From: Bacteroidales bacterium
Lineage (GTDB): Bacteria; Bacteroidota; Bacteroidia; Bacteroidales; UBA932
Direction of reading: 5' to 3'
DNA: 64,000 bases
Assembly: GCA_017423025.1 (NCBI GenBank)
Contig: JAFPGC010000010.1
Span: 50,692 to 114,691, forward strand
Below, piece by piece: positions 23,255 through 33,382 of this stretch. A program made the position numbers and the translations under genes. Positions within the stretch are counted from its first letter, which is position 1. Each line of letters begins with the position of its first letter. The notes beneath the pieces are model-generated. The model was not told the origin of the DNA, made no database searches, and saw only the letters and a list, made by a program, of their open reading frames with translations.

Positions 23255-23998
23255 TTACTCGCTGAAACGGGCCTTCAAATATTCTCTGTTCAGGCGGGCA
23301 ATGTGGTCGATGGTTACGTGCTTGGGACATTCCATCTCGCAGGCGCGGGTGTTGGTGCAGTTACCAAATCCCAGCTCGTCCATCTTGGCCACCATGGCTC
23401 TGGCGCGGCGGGCAGCTTCCGGTCTACCCTGCGGCAGCAGGGCCAGGGAACTGACACGGGCCGCTACAAACAGCATGGCCGATCCATTCTTACAAGTAGC
23501 CACACAGGCACCGCAACCTACGCAGGCGGCTGCATCCATCGACAGTTCAGCGTCGTCGTGCGGGATAAGGATAGCGTTACCATCCTGGGCGCTACCGGCA
23601 CGTACGGTGATGAAACCACCGGCCTGCATGATCTTATCAAATGCGGTACGGTCTACCACCAGGTCCTTGATCACCGGGAAAGCGCCGCTGCGCCAAGGCT
23701 CCACGGTAATGGTAGCACCGGGTTTGAAATGGCGCATGAACAGCTGGCAAGTAGTAACCTGATCGTCCGGTCCGTGGGCACGGCCGTCCACATACAGGGA
23801 ACAGGCACCGCAAATACCCTCACGGCAGTCGTGATCGAAGGCGATGGGTTCAATACCCTTGCGAATCAGTTGGTCATTCAGGATATCCAGCATTTCGAGG
23901 AACGAAGCATCTTCCTCCACATCCGTAACGTGGTAGGTCTCGAAATGGCCTTTTGCTTTGGCGTTCTTCTGACGCCATACTTTCACATTATATTCCAT
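23255..23998 (-). CDS. frdB: Fumarate reductase / succinate dehydrogenase iron-sulfur subunit
   Basis: The 247-residue subunit carries electrons between the quinone site and the flavoprotein. It has the [2Fe-2S] ferredoxin motif [15 protein letters not shown] near residues 58-73, then two cysteine clusters for the [4Fe-4S] and [3Fe-4S] centres: [11 protein letters not shown] near 147-157 and [14 protein letters not shown] near 203-216. In anaerobic Bacteroidales the enzyme normally works as fumarate reductase, taking electrons from menaquinol and producing succinate. It starts 8 bases after frdA and ends at a strong hairpin. A cytochrome b subunit gene is not adjacent. Confidence 0.95.
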   Translation of the reverse strand: MEYNVKVWRQKNAKAKGHFETYHVTDVEEDASFLEMLDILNDQLIRKGIEPIAFDHDCREGICGACSLYVDGRAHGPDDQVTTCQLFMRHFKPGATITVEPWRSGAFPVIKDLVVDRTAFDKIMQAGGFITVRAGSAQDGNAILIPHDDAELSMDAAACVGCGACVATCKNGSAMLFVAARVSSLALLPQGRPEAARRARAMVAKMDELGFGNCTNTRACEMECPKHVTIDHIARLNREYLKARFSE

Positions 23999-24006
23999 AG
24001 TCGGGA

Positions 24007-25956
24007 TTAGTCTTTATAGTTACGGGTGACGATCTTGATGTTTTCGTAAACGAGTTCTTCCTTGTGCAGTTCGGGTTCCACACCTTCTCCCTTGTACTCC
24101 CAGGCTGCTACATACATGAAGTTCTCGTCGTCGCGCTTGGTTTCACCTTCCTCGGTCTGCATTTCCTCACGGAAGTGACCACCGCAGGATTCCCGACGGT
24201 TGAGGGCGTCGCGGGCCATCAGTTCACCAATGTCGAAGAAGTCAATCAGACGCAGGGCTTTTTCCAGTTCCTGGTTGAATTCAGCGTTGGTACCCGGCAC
24301 ACGGACCGATTTCCAGAATTCTTCGCGAAGTTTGCCAATCTCTTCAATGGCTTTCTTCAGGCCGGCCTCGTTACGGGCCATACCTACATATTCCCACATA
24401 ATGTGACCCAGCTTCTTGTGGATGCTGTCCACGGTTTCCGTACCCTTGACGGAGAAAACCTTGGCAATACGCTCTTCCACCTTCTTCTCCGCCTCTACGA
24501 ATTCAGGGGCGTTTATATCGGTCTTGGGTTCTGCAAATTTACGGGAAAGATAACCGCCGATGGTGTAAGGCAGGATGAAGTAACCGTCGGCCAGACCCTG
24601 CATAAGGGCCGATGCACCCAGACGGTTGCCGCCGTGGTCGGAGAAGTTGGCTTCACCGATGGCGAACAGGCCGGGGATGGTGGTCTGAAGGTCGTAGTCT
24701 ACCCAGAGGCCGCCCATGGTATAATGGATGGCCGGATAAATCATCATAGGCTCTTCCCAAGGAGAAACGGAGGTAATCTTCTCGTACATCTGGAACAGGT
24801 TGCCGTAACGCTCTTCCACTCTCTGGTGACCCAGACGCTTGATGGCATCGGCAAAATCCAGGAACACGGCCAGGCCGGTCTCATTGACACCGAAGCCGGC
24901 GTCGCAACGCTCCTTGGCGGCGCGGGAAGCCACGTCACGGGGAACCAGGTTGCCGAAGGCCGGATAACGGCGCTCAAGATAATAGTCACGATCTTCTTCC
25001 GGAATCTGGGAAGGCTTGATCTGATGGGTACGCAGTTTCATTACGTCCTCTTTCTTCTTGGGCACCCAGATACGGCCGTCGTTACGAAGAGACTCGGACA
25101 TAAGGGTGAGCTTGCACTGCTGGTCACCGTGTACGGGAATACAGGTGGGGTGAATCTGGGCAAAGCAGGGATTGGCGAAGAAAGCACCCTTGCGGTATGC
25201 CTGCATAGCGGCCGATCCGTTGGAGTTCATGGCGTTGGTGGAGAGGAAATAGGTATTTCCATAACCGCCGGTAGCCAGAACCACGGCGTGGGCGCCGAAA
25301 CGCTCAATTTCACCGGTAACCAGGTTGCGGGTGATGATACCCTTGGCCTCACCGTTGATAATAACCAGATCCAGCATCTCGTGACGAGGATAGCTCTTCA
25401 CGGTGCCATTGGCAATTTCTTTGTTCAGGGAAGCGTAAGCACCCAGCAGCAGCTGCTGACCGGTTTGTCCGCGGGCATAGAAAGTACGGCTTACCTGCAC
25501 GCCACCGAAGGAACGGTTGGCCAGATATCCGCCATATTCACGGGCAAAGGGAACACCCTGGGCCACGCACTGGTCGATAATGGCGGCGCTAACCTCTGCC
25601 AGACGATACACGTTGGCCTCACGGCTGCGGTAGTCACCACCTTTCACGGTATCGAAGAACAGACGGGACACGGAGTCATTGTCGTTCTGGTAGTTCTTGG
25701 CAGCATTGATACCACCCTGTGCAGCAATGGAGTGTGCACGACGGGGGGAGTCGCTGATGCAGAAAATCTTGACGTTGTAGCCCATTTCGCCCAGAGAGGC
25801 AGCGGCCGATGCACCGCCAAGACCGGTACCTACCACAATCACTTCCAGCTTGCGCTTGTTGTTGGGAGAAACCACCCGGATGGAGCTTTTACGCTTGGAC
25901 CATTTATCCTTGAGCGGTCCTTCCGGAATCTTGGAAATTAATTTAGGATCTGACAT
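24007..25956 (-). CDS. frdA: Fumarate reductase / succinate dehydrogenase flavoprotein subunit
   Basis: This 649-residue catalytic subunit reduces fumarate to succinate at the inner face of the cytoplasmic membrane. Visible motifs: dinucleotide site [17 protein letters not shown] near residues 42-58; covalent-FAD histidine in [13 protein letters not shown] near 77-88; substrate-side TGGYGN near 231-236; and the C-terminal HTMGG...[16 protein letters not shown] segment. The length and these sequences fit the type-B enzymes of Bacteroidota. Its own promoter TATCTTTG lies at 25999-25992, 35 bases before the ATG, so the frdAB transcript begins here. In Bacteroides the membrane subunit gene frdC normally precedes frdA; here the gene upstream is an unrelated hydrolase. 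Confidence 0.95.
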   Translation of the reverse strand: MSDPKLISKIPEGPLKDKWSKRKSSIRVVSPNNKRKLEVIVVGTGLGGASAAASLGEMGYNVKIFCISDSPRRAHSIAAQGGINAAKNYQNDNDSVSRLFFDTVKGGDYRSREANVYRLAEVSAAIIDQCVAQGVPFAREYGGYLANRSFGGVQVSRTFYARGQTGQQLLLGAYASLNKEIANGTVKSYPRHEMLDLVIINGEAKGIITRNLVTGEIERFGAHAVVLATGGYGNTYFLSTNAMNSNGSAAMQAYRKGAFFANPCFAQIHPTCIPVHGDQQCKLTLMSESLRNDGRIWVPKKKEDVMKLRTHQIKPSQIPEEDRDYYLERRYPAFGNLVPRDVASRAAKERCDAGFGVNETGLAVFLDFADAIKRLGHQRVEERYGNLFQMYEKITSVSPWEEPMMIYPAIHYTMGGLWVDYDLQTTIPGLFAIGEANFSDHGGNRLGASALMQGLADGYFILPYTIGGYLSRKFAEPKTDINAPEFVEAEKKVEERIAKVFSVKGTETVDSIHKKLGHIMWEYVGMARNEAGLKKAIEEIGKLREEFWKSVRVPGTNAEFNQELEKALRLIDFFDIGELMARDALNRRESCGGHFREEMQTEEGETKRDDENFMYVAAWEYKGEGVEPELHKEELVYENIKIVTRNYKD

Positions 25957-25991
25957 ATAAATATTAATAGGTAGTTATTGTCTGGATTTTG

Positions 25992-25999
25992 CAAAGATA
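25992..25999 (-). promoter_or_regulatory. -7 box TATCTTTG of frdAB
   Basis: Perfect TAnnTTTG match on the minus strand, in the 72-base gap behind the preceding hydrolase gene, leaving a leader of about 30 bases. Confidence 0.65.
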
Positions 26000-26028
26000 A
26001 GCATTTTTACGGAATAAGTTAGGACATT

Positions 26029-26838
26029 TTATAACTTATAAGGTAAACAGGGCACTTTATCGGGTTTTCCAAGGGATGCCCACATGATATTTCCTTCGAA
26101 AGTAATGGCACAGGAAGTAATGTCCCGAAGGATGGGTTTTCCCGAGCAGGAAATGTTCTTCACAAGGAAATTATGGTCCCATTCTTCCATGGGTACATAA
26201 CTGGAAGCCAGAATTTTATGGGCTTTTATATACCTGTCAACGCCTTTTCTGTCTTCCATCCGGCCGGTCATGGTAAAATTGGTAACCACCCGGTATCCCA
26301 GAGGTTCACGGTTTACATCAAACTTGACCCAGCTGTGATTGTTGACTTCATAATAAGCAGCGCCTCCCTGATTGTCAATAACACCAAAATTGGCTTCCAC
26401 ATACATGGGACGGGACAAAGTATCCAGAAAATGCTCAAAATCCTCCAGGGTGGCACAAATCTCCAGAGCCCTGTACATGAGAATACCTTCCCGGTCCATC
26501 TTCTCATTAGGAATATCGTCATCCTTCAGATCATACGTAGCCGTATTCATGATGGCAAACCCCGTCTCATTCTCTCCGGCCCAGGCCTCACGGGTTCCCT
26601 TGGGAACATTCGCTAAAGGATTGGTGCGCCAGTCTGCATTCACCAGGCACATCATCCGGTACTTTTCTCCGGTAAAATACTCAACCGCCACCTCCTGACA
26701 GCTGGAATCCCGGTGCTTGAACATCACCGCCTTCCCGTCTTTGGTATACTTACCACTAATAATAACAGAGGTACACGCAAAAGCAGGAACGCTTAAAAGC
26801 AAAAAAAGCAGAACGCTAAAATAATGAGCCGCTTTCAT
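26029..26838 (-). CDS. Secreted C45-like Ntn-hydrolase
   Basis: The product has 269 residues with a signal peptide ([21 protein letters not shown]). The first mature residue is Cys22, directly followed by [23 protein letters not shown] Cys at the new N-terminus with the hRD motif about 22 residues later is the signature of N-terminal-nucleophile amide hydrolases related to acyl-CoA:penicillin acyltransferase (C45), choloylglycine hydrolases and acid ceramidases. Signal cleavage itself would expose the nucleophile. Later conserved parts are [13 protein letters not shown] and [20 protein letters not shown]. The substrate is unknown: a linear amide such as an N-acyl amino acid, bile-acid amide or peptide. 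The gene starts inside the end of ruvB (23-base overlap), so it is probably read from the ruvB transcript. Confidence 0.75.
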   Translation of the reverse strand: MKAAHYFSVLLFLLLSVPAFACTSVIISGKYTKDGKAVMFKHRDSSCQEVAVEYFTGEKYRMMCLVNADWRTNPLANVPKGTREAWAGENETGFAIMNTATYDLKDDDIPNEKMDREGILMYRALEICATLEDFEHFLDTLSRPMYVEANFGVIDNQGGAAYYEVNNHSWVKFDVNREPLGYRVVTNFTMTGRMEDRKGVDRYIKAHKILASSYVPMEEWDHNFLVKNISCSGKPILRDITSCAITFEGNIMWASLGKPDKVPCLPYKL

Positions 26839-27856
26839 CTAATGAATATTTACGTTGGTTCATATAAGCTTCCATACCCAGGTGGGAATAGGCCAGATCG
26901 GTAGCAACGCGGCCTCTCTGGGTACGGACTATAAATCCCTCCTTGATAAGGAAAGGTTCGTAAACTTCTTCCAAGGTTCCGGCGTCTTCACTTACGGAAG
27001 TAGCCAGGGTGCCGATACCCACCGGACCACCCTTGAAAGTAAGGATCAAAGTTCTAAGAATCTTGTTGTCAATGGCATCCAGGCCGCGTTTGTCAATCTT
27101 GAGCTTGTTAAGCGCAAAGCGGGTAATCTCCAGATTGATGCGTCCGTCTCCCAGCACCTGGGCAAAATCGCGGACACGCTTGAGAAGCGCATTGGCAATA
27201 CGTGCCGTTCCGCGGCTGCGCAGAGCAATCTCATAAGCGGCATCGTCGTCAATTTCCAAGGCCAGGATACGGGCCGATCTCAAGACAATCTTCTTAAGAT
27301 CCTCCGTATCATAATACTCCAGGGCACAGTTGATGCCGAAGCGGTCCCTCAGCGGCGCCGTGAGCAAGCCGCTTCGCGTAGTAGCTCCCACCAGCGTGAA
27401 AGGATTAAGTGAAATGCGCACGGAACGGGCACCTGGACCCTTATCAATCATAATATCAATCACATAGTCCTCCATGGCGGAATAAAGGTATTCCTCCACC
27501 TCAGGAGAGAGCCTATGGATTTCATCGATAAAGAGCACATCCCCCGTCTCCAGGGAAGTGAGAAGACCCGCCAGGTCTCCGGGCTTGTCCAGCACCGGGC
27601 CGGAAGTCACCTTCATGTTTACTCCCATCTCATTGGCTATGATATGGGCCAGCGTAGTCTTACCCAGACCGGGAGGGCCATGGAACAGGACATGATCCAG
27701 GGCTTCGCCACGAAGCTTGGCAGCCTTTATATAGATTCCAAGATTGGATACAATCTCCTTTTGACCGGTAAAATCGTCCAACCCCTGCGGGCGGATAATT
27801 CCGTCAAATTCATTATCTTTGCGCTCTATTGTATCGTGAGGATCGAATTCGTTCAT
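26816..27856 (-). CDS. ruvB: Holliday junction helicase subunit RuvB
   Basis: RuvB is the hexameric AAA+ motor that drives branch migration with RuvA. The 346-residue protein has Walker [17 protein letters not shown] near residues 59-75, Walker [10 protein letters not shown] near 108-116, sensor 1 GATTRSGLL near 160-168, the arginine-finger region LRDRFGI near 172, and the C-terminal winged-helix domain with QRTQRGR-type [15 protein letters not shown]. Length fits the family. Promoter TATATTTG lies 24 bases upstream. It is transcribed divergently from mfd across the AT-rich spacer. Confidence 0.97.
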   Translation of the reverse strand: MNEFDPHDTIERKDNEFDGIIRPQGLDDFTGQKEIVSNLGIYIKAAKLRGEALDHVLFHGPPGLGKTTLAHIIANEMGVNMKVTSGPVLDKPGDLAGLLTSLETGDVLFIDEIHRLSPEVEEYLYSAMEDYVIDIMIDKGPGARSVRISLNPFTLVGATTRSGLLTAPLRDRFGINCALEYYDTEDLKKIVLRSARILALEIDDDAAYEIALRSRGTARIANALLKRVRDFAQVLGDGRINLEITRFALNKLKIDKRGLDAIDNKILRTLILTFKGGPVGIGTLATSVSEDAGTLEEVYEPFLIKEGFIVRTQRGRVATDLAYSHLGMEAYMNQRKYSLDESGSLF

Positions 27857-27880
27857 AGCGGACCAGATTCAATTCAGATA

Positions 27881-27888
27881 CAAATATA
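27881..27888 (-). promoter_or_regulatory. -7 box TATATTTG of ruvB
   Basis: Perfect TAnnTTTG on the minus strand, 24 bases before the ruvB ATG at 27856. Confidence 0.65.
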
Positions 27889-27933
27889 GTTTTTTTATTT
27901 TTAAGAAAGTTGTTTTTGTTACGGTTGTTAAAA

Positions 27934-28122
27934 AGTTGATAACTTTTACAAGTAATTAAAAACCAATTTCTTAAGAGTAAATTAAGTTGTTGAAAAAAGC
28001 TGGAAAACCTGTAGAGAAATTGTGAATGGCCGTGGCGCCCTTTTTATTCCACCGTAAAAAATGAGTTATTAACAGGGTTATCAACAGCTTTTCAACAGGG
28101 AAAATATAGGAAATGTTGATAA
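27934..28122. other. Cluster of DnaA-box-like 9-mers in AT-rich divergent spacer
   Basis: Six sites resemble TTATCCACA with the same change at base 6 (CACA to AACA): 27934-27942 minus TTATCAACT; 27988-27996 minus TTTTCAACA; 28066-28074 plus TTATTAACA; 28078-28086 plus TTATCAACA; 28089-28097 plus TTTTCAACA; 28114-28122 minus TTATCAACA. The flanking 27886-28020 is very AT-rich, like a DNA unwinding element, and long gene blocks point away on both sides. It may be an origin, a DnaA-titrating site or a DnaA-controlled promoter. No dnaA, dnaN or parAB gene is in view. Confidence 0.35.
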
Positions 28123-31100
28123 GTCAAAAATCCTCCGCCCTGCTGCAAAAAAAACTTCAAAATTGTTCTGAAGTATTTTGCAGTGGGCTGTTTTTGTCTG
28201 CCCGCTGGGCCATTGTCTCCCAGGTTGCTTCCAATAATATACAGTTAATAGTACTCCCTACCCGCGAATCGGCCGAATATTGCAGTGCAGACCTTTATAA
28301 TATGGCGGAAGGTGACTGCGTCTTTTTCCTTCCCGAATCCGGAAAAAGCGTAGAGAGAAGCAATTATAAATCTTCTCTTGGGGTCCAGCGAACGGCAGCC
28401 ATAGGCAAATTGCTTCAGAAGGCCGATGACAGACTCTTCATAGTAACATACCCCGAAGCCCTGGAAGAGAAGGTACCTTCCCAGAAAAAACTGGAAGGCG
28501 CCCTCTTTACCATCAAGACAGGGGAAAACCTGGCCTACGAAGCCCTCCGTTCCCGCCTTCAGGAAGAAGGTTTCGAGAAAGTGGATTTTGTATCGGCCCC
28601 CGGACAATTTGCAGTAAGGGGTGCTGTGATTGATATTTTTTCCTATTCCCTGGAAAAACCCTACCGCATTACCTTCTTCGGCAACGAGGTAGATAAAATC
28701 AACACCTTCGACTGCAACACCCAGCTTTCCATAGAAAAACTGGAAAGGGCCGATATTTACCCCGACATCGCCGCCAGGGAGGCCGATGAAGAAGAAGGTG
28801 TCTCTCTCATCAGCCTTTTCCCTTCCGACTGCACCGTCTGGCTGGATTCTTCGGATATGTACAGGGAAAGGCCTTTCTTCCAGGAATTATCGGCCTTCCA
28901 AAGGGTTTATCTGGATATTCCTCTCAAACGGCAGGATGTAGAGTCCGTGGCTTTCCACATTGCTCCGCAGCCGGTTTTCAACAAAAACTTCGAACTCCTG
29001 ATTTCGGACATCCGTTCCCGGATAGACAACAGTTATAAGGTATATATCTTCGGGGAAAAGGAAAGCCAGCTGGAGCGTCTGCGTTCCATTATGATGCAGG
29101 ACGAGCACGCCGCTATGCCCGAATTCGTGAAAGGAAAGAACATCCATTCCGGATTCATAGACCATGACGACAAGGTTTGCTGGTATTCGGATCACGAAAT
29201 CTTTGACCGTTTCCATCGCGTACGGCTTAGAAGGACGGTAGATAAATCCGAGCAGCTTACCCTCAATGACCTGAATTCCTTCAATTTAGGAGATTATGTG
29301 GTCCATATAGACCACGGTGTAGGCGTTTTCGGGGGTCTGGTCAAAATGAAGGACGACTATGGCCGGGTACGCGAAGTAGTTAAACTTATTTACAGCGGGG
29401 GAGACGTAGTATTTGTCTCCGTACATTCCCTGCACAAGATTTCCCGTTTCCGTTCCAAGGAAGGGGAGGCTCCTCGCATTAACAAACTGGGTTCCAAGAC
29501 CTGGAGCAACCTCAAGAGCGCCGCCAAATCCCGCGTCAAGGACATTGCCAAGGAACTTATCCAGCTGTATGCCAAGCGCCGCGCCTCCACGGGCTTTGCC
29601 TTTTCGGCCGATACTTACCTCCAGGAAGAGTTGGAATCATCCTTTATGTATGAGGATACTCCGGACCAGGAGAGGGCTACCAAGGCAGTGAAGGAGGATA
29701 TGGAGGATACCTGCCCCATGGACCGCCTTATCTGCGGAGATGTGGGCTTTGGAAAGACGGAAATCGCCATCCGGGCGGCTTTCAAGGCTGTTACGGATTC
29801 CAAGCAGGTGGCGGTTCTGGTTCCTACCACCATCCTTTCCCTGCAGCATTACGAGACTTTCAAGGCCCGCCTAGCCAATTTGCCGTGTACGGTGGAATAC
29901 GTAAGTCGCCTGCGTACGGCCAAGCAGATCACCGACATCAAAAAACGCCTCAAAGAGGGAAGTATAGATATTCTCATCGGCACGCATAAAATACTGGGTG
30001 GAGGCTTTGAATTCAAGGATCTGGGGCTCCTGATCATTGACGAAGAGCAGAAATTCGGCGTATCGGCCAAAGAAAAACTGCGCCAGTTCAAGAATTCCGT
30101 GGATACGCTTACGCTTACGGCTACTCCCATTCCCCGTACGCTTCAGTTCTCGCTGCTGGGTGCGCGCGACCTGTCCATTATCCAGACTCCCCCGCCCAAC
30201 CGCATCCCTATTCAGACGGAAATCATCCTGTTCAACGAGGATGAAATCAAGAGCATCATCAATTATGAACTCAATCGCGGCGGGCAAATCTTCTTTCTAC
30301 ATAATAAGGTAGAGGAACTTCCGGCCATTGAAGATATCCTGCACCGGCTGGTTCCGGATATGAAGATTTGCGTGGCGCACGGACAGATGGAAGCCAAGGA
30401 CCTGGAAGACCGCATGCTGGCTTTCATGAGGGGAGATTACGATCTGCTGCTCTGTACCACCATCGTCGAAAATGGTCTGGACATTCCCAACGCCAATACC
30501 ATTATTGTAAACCAGGCCCAGAATATCGGCCTGAGCGATCTGCATCAGCTTCGTGGCCGTGTTGGCCGTTCAAATAAGAAGGCTTTCTGCTATCTGATTG
30601 TGCCGCCGCTCATTTCCATTACGGACGATGCCCGCCGGCGCCTGAGGGCCATTGAAGAATTCTCAGACCTGGGCAGCGGCTTCAACATTGCCATGCAGGA
30701 TCTGGATATCCGCGGTGCCGGTAATCTTCTGGGGGCCGAACAGAGCGGCTTCATCTCCGATATGGGTTATGAAACTTACCAGAAGATTCTGTCCGAAGCT
30801 ATGGAGGAACTGGGAATGGAAACCCAGGTTGCCCAGCGTTCCGGTCACGAAAAATACGTGGACGACTGCACAATAGAAACCGACCAGCCCGCCCTTATAC
30901 CGGACGATTACATTGATATTACGGCCGAAAAAATCCGCCTCTACAAGATGCTGGACGCCCTTACCGACGAGCGGGAGATAGACCGGCTGGGCCAGCAGGT
31001 GGCCGACCGTTTCGGCCCGCTTCCCCTGGAGGTGCAGAACCTTCTTTTCGTGGTAAAAATAAGGAACTTAGGAACCCAGATGGGCTTCGAGAAGATCATC

Positions 31101-31307
31101 ATCAAAAACGGCATGCAGATTATGTTCTTCGTGAACAATCCCATGTCGCCGTACTATAAGTCCAAGCGTTTTGAAACCATCCTGGCCCGTGTAAACGAGC
31201 ATCCGGCCGATTTCAAGTTCAACCAGGACGGCGGCAAGCTGCGCACCGTTTCCCGCGGGGTGAATACCCTTTCATCGGCCCTCCATATTTTGAAAAAACT
31301 CCAATAA
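28113..31307 (+). CDS. mfd: Transcription-repair coupling factor Mfd
   Basis: Mfd removes RNA polymerase stalled at DNA lesions and recruits UvrA. The 1064-residue protein carries an N-terminal UvrB-like module (about 1-340), a CarD-like RNA-polymerase interaction domain (about 382-480, FNLGDYVVHIDHGVGVF), RecG-like superfamily 2 motor with Walker A GDVGFGKTE near 543 and DEEQ near 643, helicase C domain with GRVGRSNKKAF near 815-825, and the TRCF C-terminal domain from about 930. It is a little shorter than typical 1100-1150-residue Mfd. The start codon overlaps a DnaA-box-like site and no clear TAnnTTTG box was found in front of it. Confidence 0.96.
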   Translation: MLISQKSSALLQKKLQNCSEVFCSGLFLSARWAIVSQVASNNIQLIVLPTRESAEYCSADLYNMAEGDCVFFLPESGKSVERSNYKSSLGVQRTAAIGKLLQKADDRLFIVTYPEALEEKVPSQKKLEGALFTIKTGENLAYEALRSRLQEEGFEKVDFVSAPGQFAVRGAVIDIFSYSLEKPYRITFFGNEVDKINTFDCNTQLSIEKLERADIYPDIAAREADEEEGVSLISLFPSDCTVWLDSSDMYRERPFFQELSAFQRVYLDIPLKRQDVESVAFHIAPQPVFNKNFELLISDIRSRIDNSYKVYIFGEKESQLERLRSIMMQDEHAAMPEFVKGKNIHSGFIDHDDKVCWYSDHEIFDRFHRVRLRRTVDKSEQLTLNDLNSFNLGDYVVHIDHGVGVFGGLVKMKDDYGRVREVVKLIYSGGDVVFVSVHSLHKISRFRSKEGEAPRINKLGSKTWSNLKSAAKSRVKDIAKELIQLYAKRRASTGFAFSADTYLQEELESSFMYEDTPDQERATKAVKEDMEDTCPMDRLICGDVGFGKTEIAIRAAFKAVTDSKQVAVLVPTTILSLQHYETFKARLANLPCTVEYVSRLRTAKQITDIKKRLKEGSIDILIGTHKILGGGFEFKDLGLLIIDEEQKFGVSAKEKLRQFKNSVDTLTLTATPIPRTLQFSLLGARDLSIIQTPPPNRIPIQTEIILFNEDEIKSIINYELNRGGQIFFLHNKVEELPAIEDILHRLVPDMKICVAHGQMEAKDLEDRMLAFMRGDYDLLLCTTIVENGLDIPNANTIIVNQAQNIGLSDLHQLRGRVGRSNKKAFCYLIVPPLISITDDARRRLRAIEEFSDLGSGFNIAMQDLDIRGAGNLLGAEQSGFISDMGYETYQKILSEAMEELGMETQVAQRSGHEKYVDDCTIETDQPALIPDDYIDITAEKIRLYKMLDALTDEREIDRLGQQVADRFGPLPLEVQNLLFVVKIRNLGTQMGFEKIIIKNGMQIMFFVNNPMSPYYKSKRFETILARVNEHPADFKFNQDGGKLRTVSRGVNTLSSALHILKKLQ

Positions 31308-31311
31308 TTGG

Positions 31312-31319
31312 TAAATTTG
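31312..31319 (+). promoter_or_regulatory. -7 box TAAATTTG of coaX
   Basis: Begins 5 bases after the mfd stop and ends 6 bases before the ATG at 31326, so it sets the coaX start and implies a leaderless mRNA. Confidence 0.6.
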
Positions 31320-31325
31320 CGGGCT

Positions 31326-32054
31326 ATGTCCAACCTGCTCATAGAAATAGGAAATACCGCCCTCAAGGCCGCCTGGGCCCAGGAAACAACCCTTGGAAAG
31401 ACTTTCCGTTATCAGGGGGAAAAATACCTGGACTTCATTCTTTCCCTTACCCGGAAGGAAAAACCGGCCGTGATGGTGATTTCTTCCGTGTATCCTTTCA
31501 CAGGGGCCGAAATTGAGTTGTTGGAAAAAGAGTGCGACAAACTGCTTCTTCTGGACCAGAATCACCGGGAGATGCTGCTGTCGCACGGATTGCCCTCTTA
31601 CCTGTCCTATGACCGTGCCGCCGCCATTGTGGCCGCCCGCCATCTGTTTAGCGGAAAAGGCTGTACCATAGTGGATTTAGGCACCATCCTTTCGGTAGAT
31701 TTTACCTCTCCCGAGGGGCTCTATACGGGCGGAAACCTGTCTCTGGGTTTCCGGACCCGCTTCAAGGCCTTGAGCCGCTATTCCCGTTCCCTTCCGCTGG
31801 TGGACACCCCCGAAAATCCGGACCTCGTGGGCCTTTCCGAGAAGGCTTCCATGGAGAGCGGAGTGGTTTCAGGCATCATATTTGAAATGGAGGGCTACCT
31901 GAACCTTCATCCGGAAAACGTGGTTGTCTTCACCGGAGGTGACGCGAATTATTTTGCAAAACGGATGAAAAGTTCGATATTTGTAATTTGTAACCTCGTT
32001 TTGATGGGGTTGGCATTAATGGCTGAAGAGTATGTTCGCAAGACTGAGAAATAG
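31326..32054 (+). CDS. coaX: Type III pantothenate kinase
   Basis: CoaX phosphorylates pantothenate, the first step of coenzyme A synthesis, and is insensitive to CoA feedback. The 242-residue protein opens MSNLLIEIGNTALKAAW, whose IGNT is the phosphate-binding motif of the ASKHA fold (family form DxGNT; here Glu replaces the Asp). Further motifs: SYDRAAAIVAARHLF near 95-109, VDLGTILSVDF near 116-126 and FTGGDANYF near 199-207. I place the start at 31326, directly behind the -7 box; a TTG at 31308 in frame would lie across the promoter. The end overlaps the following barrel gene by 23 bases. Confidence 0.92.
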   Translation: MSNLLIEIGNTALKAAWAQETTLGKTFRYQGEKYLDFILSLTRKEKPAVMVISSVYPFTGAEIELLEKECDKLLLLDQNHREMLLSHGLPSYLSYDRAAAIVAARHLFSGKGCTIVDLGTILSVDFTSPEGLYTGGNLSLGFRTRFKALSRYSRSLPLVDTPENPDLVGLSEKASMESGVVSGIIFEMEGYLNLHPENVVVFTGGDANYFAKRMKSSIFVICNLVLMGLALMAEEYVRKTEK

Positions 32055-33336
32055 TTTGTTTGCACTGGCTTTGCTGGTGTTTTCTGCCGGCTCCCTGGGA
32101 GCCCAGACAGACGGAACCTATGGCGGGTTCTCCCCTTATTCCGTCTTCGGTCTGGGGCAGATGCACCAGGGTGGTACTTCCTGGAACCGCGGTATGGGCG
32201 GGGTAGGAATAGCCGCCCGCAACCACCGCTTCATCAATATTCTCAATCCGGCCTCCATGACGGCCCGCGACTCCCTCTCTTTCATGGCCGATATGGGCCT
32301 CGGCGGCCGTATTTCCCTTTTCCAGGAAGGTTCCAAACGGGCTTTAAACACCACCTTCAACATCGACGACGTGGCCATGTCCTTCCCCATGTGGCGCAAC
32401 ACGGCCTTCATGGTTGGTGTTACTCCGGTGAGCGACGTTGGATACAACATTTCGTACCGGGATATGGATGTCTATACCCAGGAGAGCAAGTTCACCTCCA
32501 TAGGAAACGGAGGTACCTATCAGCTGTTTGCAGCTGCCGCCGCCACCTTCTGGAACCGCCTGTCCGTGGGTGCCCAGTTCAATTACGTATTCGGCAACAT
32601 CAGCAAGAAATCCTCCGTTGTGTACGGGGACGATTCCTATCGCACCAGCGTATACGGTGACTCCCTGCAGGTAAACAGTTTCAACGGAAAATTCGGCATC
32701 CAGTACGAGCAGCCCCTCTCCGGCCAGTATGTCTTGACCGCAGGTGCCACTTACAAGCTTTCTTCCCGCATCCTGGGCCACAGCGTCCATTATTATGAGC
32801 TGGGCAGTTATGAGCGTCACCGCGAAGCTTCCGAACTCAAGGACAAGGGTCTCCGCATGGGAGACGAACTGGGAGTGGGTGTAAGTTTTCGCCACGGAGA
32901 CGATTTCCTGTTAGAAGTGGACTACACCCGTACAGACTGGAGCAGGAGCAAGCTGGATCAAGTGAGCGGTTTCTCCAATGTGGGTGACGTGGTATTTGCC
33001 CAGTCCGTGGGACAGTCTTTCCGCGTGGGTGGAGAATTCACCCCCAACCGCAATGACATCCGGACGGGCTTTGTCCATTTCCTCCGCCGCTGCACTTTCC
33101 GGGGAGGAGCCTATTTTGACCAGTCTTACTATACAGTAGACGGCGCCCATGTTAATTCCGTAGGGGTAACATTGGGTATGACCATGCCCGTTTTCCGTTG
33201 GTACAACGGCCTCAGCATAGGTTTGGAACTGGGTCGCAGAGGTCTTGCCACCTCTCAGGTTAAAGAGAATTATTTTGGTTTTAACCTCGGATTCAATATC
33301 TTTGACATCTGGTTCCAGAAACGAGCCTACGAATAG
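32032..33336 (+). CDS. Outer-membrane beta-barrel protein
   Basis: The product has 434 residues and a signal peptide (MFARLRNSLFALALLVFSAGSLGAQ). The mature part opens TYGGFSPYSVFGLGQ, followed by GMGGVGIAARNHRFINILNPAS, a pattern of FadL/OmpP1-like barrels in Bacteroidota in which the early plug contains N-P-A-S. Alternating aromatic/glycine strands continue to the end NIFDIWFQKRAYE. The transported substrate is unknown. Starting within coaX and followed by a TPR protein, lptC and a foldase, it sits in an outer-membrane-biogenesis neighbourhood that recurs beside coaX in Bacteroides as far as I recall. Confidence 0.7.
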   Translation: MFARLRNSLFALALLVFSAGSLGAQTDGTYGGFSPYSVFGLGQMHQGGTSWNRGMGGVGIAARNHRFINILNPASMTARDSLSFMADMGLGGRISLFQEGSKRALNTTFNIDDVAMSFPMWRNTAFMVGVTPVSDVGYNISYRDMDVYTQESKFTSIGNGGTYQLFAAAAATFWNRLSVGAQFNYVFGNISKKSSVVYGDDSYRTSVYGDSLQVNSFNGKFGIQYEQPLSGQYVLTAGATYKLSSRILGHSVHYYELGSYERHREASELKDKGLRMGDELGVGVSFRHGDDFLLEVDYTRTDWSRSKLDQVSGFSNVGDVVFAQSVGQSFRVGGEFTPNRNDIRTGFVHFLRRCTFRGGAYFDQSYYTVDGAHVNSVGVTLGMTMPVFRWYNGLSIGLELGRRGLATSQVKENYFGFNLGFNIFDIWFQKRAYE

Positions 33337-33382
33337 TGTGGCATAATGCTTGTAAAATGAAATAATTCAAAATTCTTAAGAT

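Noticed and set aside
28066-28097. Short tandem-like TTATTAACAGGG / TTATCAACAGC sequence read as a CRISPR or iteron array
   Set aside because: Units are 9-11 bases, irregularly spaced and in both orientations. They fit DnaA boxes better than iterons, and there are no spacers.
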